DNA from: Candidatus Cloacimonadota bacterium
GTDB lineage: Bacteria; Cloacimonadota; Cloacimonadia; Cloacimonadales; Cloacimonadaceae
Assembly (NCBI GenBank): GCA_023421135.1
Contig: JAEZUG010000025.1
Location: 1 to 11,117 of the forward strand
Length of the DNA stretch: 11,117 nt
Reading direction: 5' to 3'
Below are positions 6,880 through 11,117 of this stretch, piece by piece (the stretch's first letter is position 1; each line of letters starts with the position of its first letter). Position numbers and translations under genes: made by a program. The notes below the pieces were generated by a model. That model made no database searches. It saw nothing but the letters and a program-made list of their open reading frames with translations, and was not told where the DNA came from.

Positions 6880-7489
6880 ATGAGAACACTCATCACCTTA
6901 GTCTTTGTGTTGTTCTGCCTTCAACTGTGGGCACAGGTACCAGATACCACGAGTGTAGCCCCGGGCAGATTGATCATCAAGGTCAACCAGGCTTTTCAAA
7001 CTATCGGAACCCGTTCAGATGGGATAATCGAGACGGATCAAACATGGTTCAACAATCTGGCAGTTCAATATCATATCGATGTGCTTCGGCAGATGTATGT
7101 GGGAAGCACAGTATATTCCCCAATCATACACATTACACCAGCAGAATAGAGAGGCTCTTCTGAGTTCGATTGCTAATCTCAATGAGACTGAAGAGAGCTA
7201 CGACACAACACCACCTCTTCTGTTGCTTGGTAACTATCCCAATCCTTTCAACCCAACCACTACAATAAGATTCCAGATGAATGATGAGTCTAACGTCAAG
7301 ATAGCAGTATTCAACATCAGAGGACAAAGGGTTAAAACTGTTTTAAATGAACATAGACTTGCAGGAACGAATTCTGTTGTATGGAATGGAAGGGATGAAA
7401 ACAATACTCTGGTTGCATCCGGAGTCTATTTCTACCGTTTGGAAGCCATGGGACAGGTTCACTCTGCTAAGATGATCCTGATGAAATAA
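6880..7489 (+). pseudogene. Frameshifted secreted protein: pro-domain-like segment plus type IX sorting tail
   Basis: The first frame (6880-7149) gives 89 residues: a signal peptide (cleavage after LWA, residue 18) and a segment (about 26-75, APGRLIIKV ... WFNNLAVQY ... LRQMY) that resembles the N-terminal pro-domain of secreted subtilases; that match is from memory and tentative. It ends at a TAG. The +1 frame then continues without a start signal to 7489 and encodes a linker and a complete sorting tail (GNYPNPFNP to KMILMK). Removing one base between about 7079 and 7149, for example one C of the run at 7118-7121, would restore a single 202-residue protein. Even then no catalytic domain would be present, so it is either a remnant of a protease that lost its middle or a stand-alone secreted pro-domain. 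A sequencing error at the C run is possible. Confidence 0.65.
7420..7485 (+). repeat. Conserved 3'-end DNA of sorting tail, copy 2
   Basis: Copy of the segment at 5759-5824: the first 48 bp are identical, then one T/C change, then 17 more identical bases. The stop codons differ (TAA here, TAG in copy 1) and the sequence after the stops is unrelated. Confidence 0.9.
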
Positions 7490-7511
7490 TTATGAAAAAC
7501 AGGGCTTGACA

Positions 7512-8243
7512 ATGGCTTTTAACAAGAAACCCGGGATTGTCGTTCTTACTGGTGCAGGCATCAGCGCAGAATCTGGGATTCGAACTTTCCGCGACGCCGG
7601 TGGTTTATGGGAAAACCACCGCGTCGAGGATGTTGCCAGCCCCGAGGGCTTTGCCAGAGATCCGGAGATGGTCTGGCGGTTTTACAAGGATAGATACTAT
7701 CATTCTTTGCAAGCTCTTCCCAATCCAGGGCATTTGGCTCTGGTGAAACTGGAGCAGGTCTATCCGGATAACTTCACTTTGATCACACAGAACGTGGATG
7801 GGTTACATCGTCATGCCGGGAGCCGTAAGCTTTACGAAATGCACGGCAGGCTCAGGACAGCTTTGTGCAGTTCCTGCACCCTCCGGCACGATATGGCCAG
7901 CCTCGATCTGGAGCCTTTGATTCCTCTTTGTCCCTCTTGCGGAGGTAAGATGCGGCCGGATATAGTGTGGTTCGGAGAGATTCCTTACTACCTGGATGAG
8001 ATCGAAGAGGCTTTGCAGGATTGCGTGTTGATGCTCGTGATTGGTACCAGCGGAGTGGTCTATCCAGCAGCTGGTTTTGTGATGACTGCCAAGTATTTTG
8101 GAGCCAGGACAATCGGGGTGAATTTTGAGAAGCCGGAGCAGTTCAGCGTCTTTGATGAGTTTTATCAGGGCAAGGCAGGAGAGGTCTTGCCAGGGTTGGT
8201 AAACCGGCTGATCGAGAGAGGGATTCCGGAGCTGAAGGTATAG
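7512..8243 (+). CDS. cobB: NAD-dependent protein deacylase, class III sirtuin (CobB/SIRT5-like)
   Basis: A complete 243-residue sirtuin that removes acyl groups from lysines using NAD+, yielding nicotinamide and O-acyl-ADP-ribose, in the cytoplasm. The NAD-binding motif GAGISAESGIRTFRD is at 14-28, TQNVDGLHRHAG at 92-103, and the catalytic histidine is His111 (MHG). Zinc is held by two CxxC pairs (Cys119/122 and Cys140/143), followed by MRPDIVWFGE. Tyr58 and Arg61 form the YxxR pair that in SIRT5 and CobB binds acidic acyl groups, so desuccinylase or demalonylase activity is likely alongside deacetylation. The ATG at 7512 is preferred over the TTG two codons earlier because AGGG sits seven bases upstream of it. 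Only 22 bp separate it from the broken gene, so it may share its transcript. Its substrates in this organism are unknown; the nearby aminotransferase is one possibility. Confidence 0.92.
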   Translation: MAFNKKPGIVVLTGAGISAESGIRTFRDAGGLWENHRVEDVASPEGFARDPEMVWRFYKDRYYHSLQALPNPGHLALVKLEQVYPDNFTLITQNVDGLHRHAGSRKLYEMHGRLRTALCSSCTLRHDMASLDLEPLIPLCPSCGGKMRPDIVWFGEIPYYLDEIEEALQDCVLMLVIGTSGVVYPAAGFVMTAKYFGARTIGVNFEKPEQFSVFDEFYQGKAGEVLPGLVNRLIERGIPELKV

Positions 8244-8342
8244 CTGAACAATCCTCCGGTTTCGGGGTTGCGCACTTACTTGTAGAACAATATGACTGGT
8301 TTAGCCTAGCAATCAGTAGAATAGCAAAGATTTTCCTTGTCT

Positions 8343-8363
8343 TAAAACCTAGACTTGGTTTTA
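8343..8363. repeat. Perfect 7-bp inverted repeat upstream of the aminotransferase
   Basis: TAAAACC (8343-8349) pairs with GGTTTTA (8357-8363) around a 7-nt loop, 31 bp before the aminotransferase start. It lies in the only gap (8244-8394) where a promoter for the downstream operon could sit, so an operator or 5'-leader hairpin is possible. There is no T run to make it a terminator. Confidence 0.4.
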
Positions 8364-8394
8364 TGGCAAAAAGACTACAAAAGAGGTTTTGGAA

Positions 8395-9591
8395 ATGGAC
8401 TTGTCCAGACGTGCACAGGAAATTCAGGCATCTCCCATCCGCAAGCTGATGCCATATGCAAACGCTGCGAAGAAGAGGGGAATCAAGGTATATCATCTCA
8501 ATATCGGTCAACCGGATATCGAAACACCTCAGGCGATGATTGATGTGTATCACAATTATTCAGAGAAGGTTTTGGCCTATGGTCCCTCCCAGGGATTGGA
8601 TAGCTACCGTCAGGCTCTGGTGCATTATTACCAGCAGCAAAAGATAGCCCTGCATGAAGATGATATCATCGTAACCACAGCCGGTTCGGAAGCAATCACC
8701 TTTGCCATGATGCTGGTCTGCAATGAAGGCGATGAAGTGATCGTGCCGGAACCTTTTTATACAAACTACAATGGCTTTGCCACCATGGCATCGATCTCGA
8801 TCAAACCGATCACGACCTATGCGGAAGACGGCTTTGCCCTGCCTGAGGATAGCTATTTTGAAAAGCTTATTGGTCCCAAAACCAAGGCGATCATGCTCTG
8901 CAATCCCGGCAATCCCACCGGAGCAGTGTATAGCAAAGAAGAGATCTTTAGAATTGGCGCTCTGGCGAAGAAGCACGGACTCTATGTGATCTCCGATGAA
9001 GTATATAGAGAATTTGTGTACGATGGCACCAGCCACACCAGCATAATGGATGTGCCCGGTTTGGAGGATAACGCCATTATGGTGGATAGCATCTCCAAGC
9101 GTTACTCAGCTTGTGGAGCACGCATTGGTGCTATCATTTCCCGCAACAAGGCTTTGATGGCTGCTGCCATGAAGTTTGCTCAGGCGCGCCTTTGCCCCCC
9201 CACGATAGATCAGCTTGCTGCTGCTGCCTGTTGCTATCTGCCGGATAGCTATATTGGAAAGATTCATGCGGAGTATCAGAAGCGTCGCGACATCATCTTT
9301 GAAGAACTGAGCCAGATTGAAGGTGTTATCTGTAAGAAGCCTCAGGGCGCTTTCTACATCATTGCCAAGCTGCCTATCGAAGATGCGGAAGACTTCATCA
9401 TCTGGCTGCTGAACGACTTTAATATCGATAGTGAAACCGTCATGGCTGCTCCCGCAGAAGGCTTTTATGCCACTCCGGGGCTGGGCAGAAACGAGCTTCG
9501 CCTGGCTTATATCCTGAATGAAACGGATATACGCAAATCCATGATGATCTTCAAAGAAGGATTCAAAGCCTATAAAGCTCTCAAAGGATGA
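8395..9591 (+). CDS. PLP-dependent aminotransferase, class I/II (aspartate aminotransferase family)
   Basis: A full-length 398-residue fold-type I aminotransferase that moves an amino group between an amino acid and a 2-oxo acid. The PLP lysine is Lys235 in DSISKRYSACGARIG. Asn173 (CNPGNPTG), Asp201 and Tyr204 (ISDEVYREF) contact the cofactor. Arg369 (NELRLAY) is the expected carboxylate-binding arginine. IGQPDIETP near residue 37 and YGPSQGLDSYR near 62 are typical of the aspartate/aromatic aminotransferase branch. Exact substrate (aspartate, alanine, aromatic or other) cannot be settled by eye. The ATG at 8395 is chosen over a TTG two codons earlier because AGAGG lies eight bases before it. 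Its stop overlaps the next start by 4 bp (ATGA), so it is translationally coupled to the kinase-like gene. Confidence 0.9.
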   Translation: MDLSRRAQEIQASPIRKLMPYANAAKKRGIKVYHLNIGQPDIETPQAMIDVYHNYSEKVLAYGPSQGLDSYRQALVHYYQQQKIALHEDDIIVTTAGSEAITFAMMLVCNEGDEVIVPEPFYTNYNGFATMASISIKPITTYAEDGFALPEDSYFEKLIGPKTKAIMLCNPGNPTGAVYSKEEIFRIGALAKKHGLYVISDEVYREFVYDGTSHTSIMDVPGLEDNAIMVDSISKRYSACGARIGAIISRNKALMAAAMKFAQARLCPPTIDQLAAAACCYLPDSYIGKIHAEYQKRRDIIFEELSQIEGVICKKPQGAFYIIAKLPIEDAEDFIIWLLNDFNIDSETVMAAPAEGFYATPGLGRNELRLAYILNETDIRKSMMIFKEGFKAYKALKG

Positions 9592-10202
9592 AAGAGAAAC
9601 TGCAAGCCATCCTGATCAAGGAGATTGTTGCCGGCCTGGCACATAACATCAACACGCCTTTGAACCTCATCCTGGGTTATGCCCAGCAGATGCAGACAAA
9701 AGGCTTCAATCCGGATCATCTCCAAAAGATACTCGATGCAGGCTTCAAGATAGACTCCATCCTCTCAGGCACCCAGCAAGGCATCATGCTCAGTGAAGAT
9801 ATCAACCTCTCAGAGTATGATTTGGTAGAACTATTAACCAAGGAACTGGTGCTGCTGACAGATGACCTGCGCATTAAACGGGCTATCAAGTTCAACACCG
9901 CTAAGCTGGTTGGTTCTTTCCCGGTGAAAAGCATTCCTGCTGCTATGTGTTTACTCTTCACCAGCCTGATCCACCAGATACAGGAGTATGCACCTGTCAG
10001 CCTGGATTTGGAGCCAGGAAGCTTTGGAGAATATACTGCACTGGAGCTCAGGCTTGATTTCCCGGAGCAGGATCAGGTGCCAGAGCTATATTTGCCAGGA
10101 AATCAGGAGATTTGCGAATATCTGAGCTTGACTGAGGCTTATGAGCTCTTTGAGCTTGCTCAGGAGAATAAGATTGTGAGGATCAGGATAAATGATCTCT
10201 GA
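9588..10202 (+). CDS. Degenerate histidine-kinase-like protein with intact H-box
   Basis: A 204-residue protein whose first 70 residues look like the dimerisation and phospho-acceptor helices of a histidine kinase: GLAHNINTPLNLILGYAQ has the H-box histidine at 19, though the usual following Glu is Asn20. From about 72 it follows the start of a kinase ATP-binding domain (NLSEYDLVELLTKELVLLTDDLRIKR). Where the N-box should be it reads SLIHQIQEYA (126-135), without the conserved Asn, and no DxGxG or GxGxG motif exists in the remaining 70 residues. There is no sensor or membrane segment. It probably cannot phosphorylate itself by ATP and may act as a phosphotransfer, docking or inhibitory partner for the response regulator it overlaps by 11 bp. 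Start is the ATG in the ATGA overlap with the aminotransferase. Ordinary gene decay is less likely because the frame is intact and tightly coupled. Confidence 0.7.
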   Translation: MKEKLQAILIKEIVAGLAHNINTPLNLILGYAQQMQTKGFNPDHLQKILDAGFKIDSILSGTQQGIMLSEDINLSEYDLVELLTKELVLLTDDLRIKRAIKFNTAKLVGSFPVKSIPAAMCLLFTSLIHQIQEYAPVSLDLEPGSFGEYTALELRLDFPEQDQVPELYLPGNQEICEYLSLTEAYELFELAQENKIVRIRINDL

Positions 10203-11117
10203 TAAAGAGAAACAAAGCATCCTGGTGGTGGACGACAGCGAAGAAACTCTGGAGCTCTTCAGTCTACAGCTGGAAGAGCATTACTACGTCACCACTTCCA
10301 CCAGTCTGGCAGATGCCAGAGCCATCCTGGGAAGGCACCGCTTTCATCTGGGCATCATCGATCTGATACTGCCCGGTGAGAATGGCTTGGATCTGATCCA
10401 GGAGATTAAACAACACTATCCCTATATGTCTGTGATCGCTATCAGCGGCCAGGCCTCAATTGAAACAGCCGTTCAAGCTATGAAGCTGGGGGCGGATGAA
10501 TTCATCGTGAAGCCCATCCGTAATCTGGATCTGATCAATATCCAAGTGGAAAAGATCCTGCAAACCCAGTGGCTGATCGAAGAAAATAAACGCCTGCAAA
10601 ACCTGATCCGCAAAGACATTCAGACCGATCTGATCATAGGCAGCAGTCCCTCCATCCAAAACGTTCTTCAAAAAGTTAAGAAGATCTCAAAGCTGGATGC
10701 CACAGTGCTGATCACCGGAGAAACCGGAGTAGGCAAGAGCGTTTTTGCCGAGTTGATACACCGTAACAGCCTGCGCAAGGATAAGAAGTTTGTGAGCGTG
10801 AACTGCGGTAGCCTCACTGAGACTTTGCTGGAAAGCATATTGTTTGGTCATAAACGTGGCTCTTTCACTGATGCAGTGCGGGATAAGATCGGCTATTTCC
10901 AGGAAGCCAGCGGGGGTACTTTGTTCCTGGATGAAGTCACCGAGACTTCGCTAAGCTTTCAGGTGAAGCTGCTCAAGGTGCTGGAAACTGGCTTTTTCCG
11001 CGTGGTAGGCAGTGATAGCGATCTGCATGCCAATATCAGAATCCTGGCTGCCTCAAACAAAGACCTAAAAGAGTGCGTTCGCACTGGCAGCTTCCGCGAA
11101 GACCTCTACTACCGCCT
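10192..11117 (+). CDS. NtrC-family response regulator, sigma-54 activator (3' end outside window)
   Basis: The first 308 residues of an NtrC-type regulator are present. The receiver domain (about 8-125) has the acidic pair Asp14/Asp15, the phospho-accepting Asp57 (IIDLILPG) and Lys107 (KPI). A linker helix leads to the sigma-54 AAA+ domain from about 148 (IIGSSPSIQ), with Walker A GETGVGKS (176-183), the sigma-54 contact loop as GSFTDA (223-228) instead of GAFTGA, Walker B GGTLFLDE (241-248), and NIRILAASN and FREDLYYR near the cut. The C-terminal DNA-binding domain would lie beyond the window. It presumably activates a sigma-54 promoter when Asp57 is phosphorylated. The start ATG at 10192 has AGGAT four to five bases upstream and overlaps the kinase-like gene by 11 bp, so the two products are made together. 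No sigma-54 promoter was found in the window that it might act on. Confidence 0.92.
   Translation, partial: MISDKEKQSILVVDDSEETLELFSLQLEEHYYVTTSTSLADARAILGRHRFHLGIIDLILPGENGLDLIQEIKQHYPYMSVIAISGQASIETAVQAMKLGADEFIVKPIRNLDLINIQVEKILQTQWLIEENKRLQNLIRKDIQTDLIIGSSPSIQNVLQKVKKISKLDATVLITGETGVGKSVFAELIHRNSLRKDKKFVSVNCGSLTETLLESILFGHKRGSFTDAVRDKIGYFQEASGGTLFLDEVTETSLSFQVKLLKVLETGFFRVVGSDSDLHANIRILAASNKDLKECVRTGSFREDLYYR

Noticed and set aside
8226..8259. Intrinsic terminator after the sirtuin gene (CCGGAG/CTCCGG)
   Set aside because: The stem is only 6 bp with a 22-nt loop, starts inside the coding sequence, and is followed by no T run.

Overview
The window looks like a fragment of a Gram-negative FCB-group bacterium. 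I lean to Candidatus Cloacimonadota or a close relative. The reason is the NYPNPFNP-type C-terminal tail (type IX secretion / FlgD-Ig-like sorting module) on secreted proteins, together with a gingipain-like C25 peptidase and an outer-membrane beta-barrel protein. The taxonomic call is inference; no marker gene is present.

Left part (1-2249): the 3' end of an unrecognised gene, then two long gene-poor stretches (402-790 and 1355-2249) on either side of one minus-strand gene for a small outer-membrane beta-barrel protein. The gene-poor stretches are full of short repeats: a 7-bp tandem array that starts inside the first gene's stop region, 9-bp and 13-bp direct repeats, an imperfect inverted pair, and a run of four hairpins at 1705-1917.

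Middle (2250-7489), all plus strand: a 1192-residue secreted C25 cysteine peptidase with a sorting tail, then a 344-residue secreted protein with a probable jelly-roll body and its own sorting tail, then a broken gene. The broken gene holds a signal peptide, a short segment resembling a subtilase pro-domain, and a sorting tail, split by a +1 frameshift. These genes are tightly packed and likely co-transcribed. The DNA for the last residues of the first and third tails is identical over 48 bp, although the rest of the two tails has diverged.

Right part (7512-11117), plus strand: a class III sirtuin (CobB/SIRT5-like deacylase), a short intergenic region with a hairpin, then a translationally coupled trio. 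The trio is a class I/II PLP aminotransferase, a 204-residue histidine-kinase-like protein whose ATP-binding half is degenerate, and an NtrC-type response regulator (receiver plus sigma-54 AAA+ domain) cut by the window end. The 4-bp and 11-bp overlaps mean the kinase-like protein and the regulator are made together with the aminotransferase. I see no RNA gene, CRISPR array or transposase.
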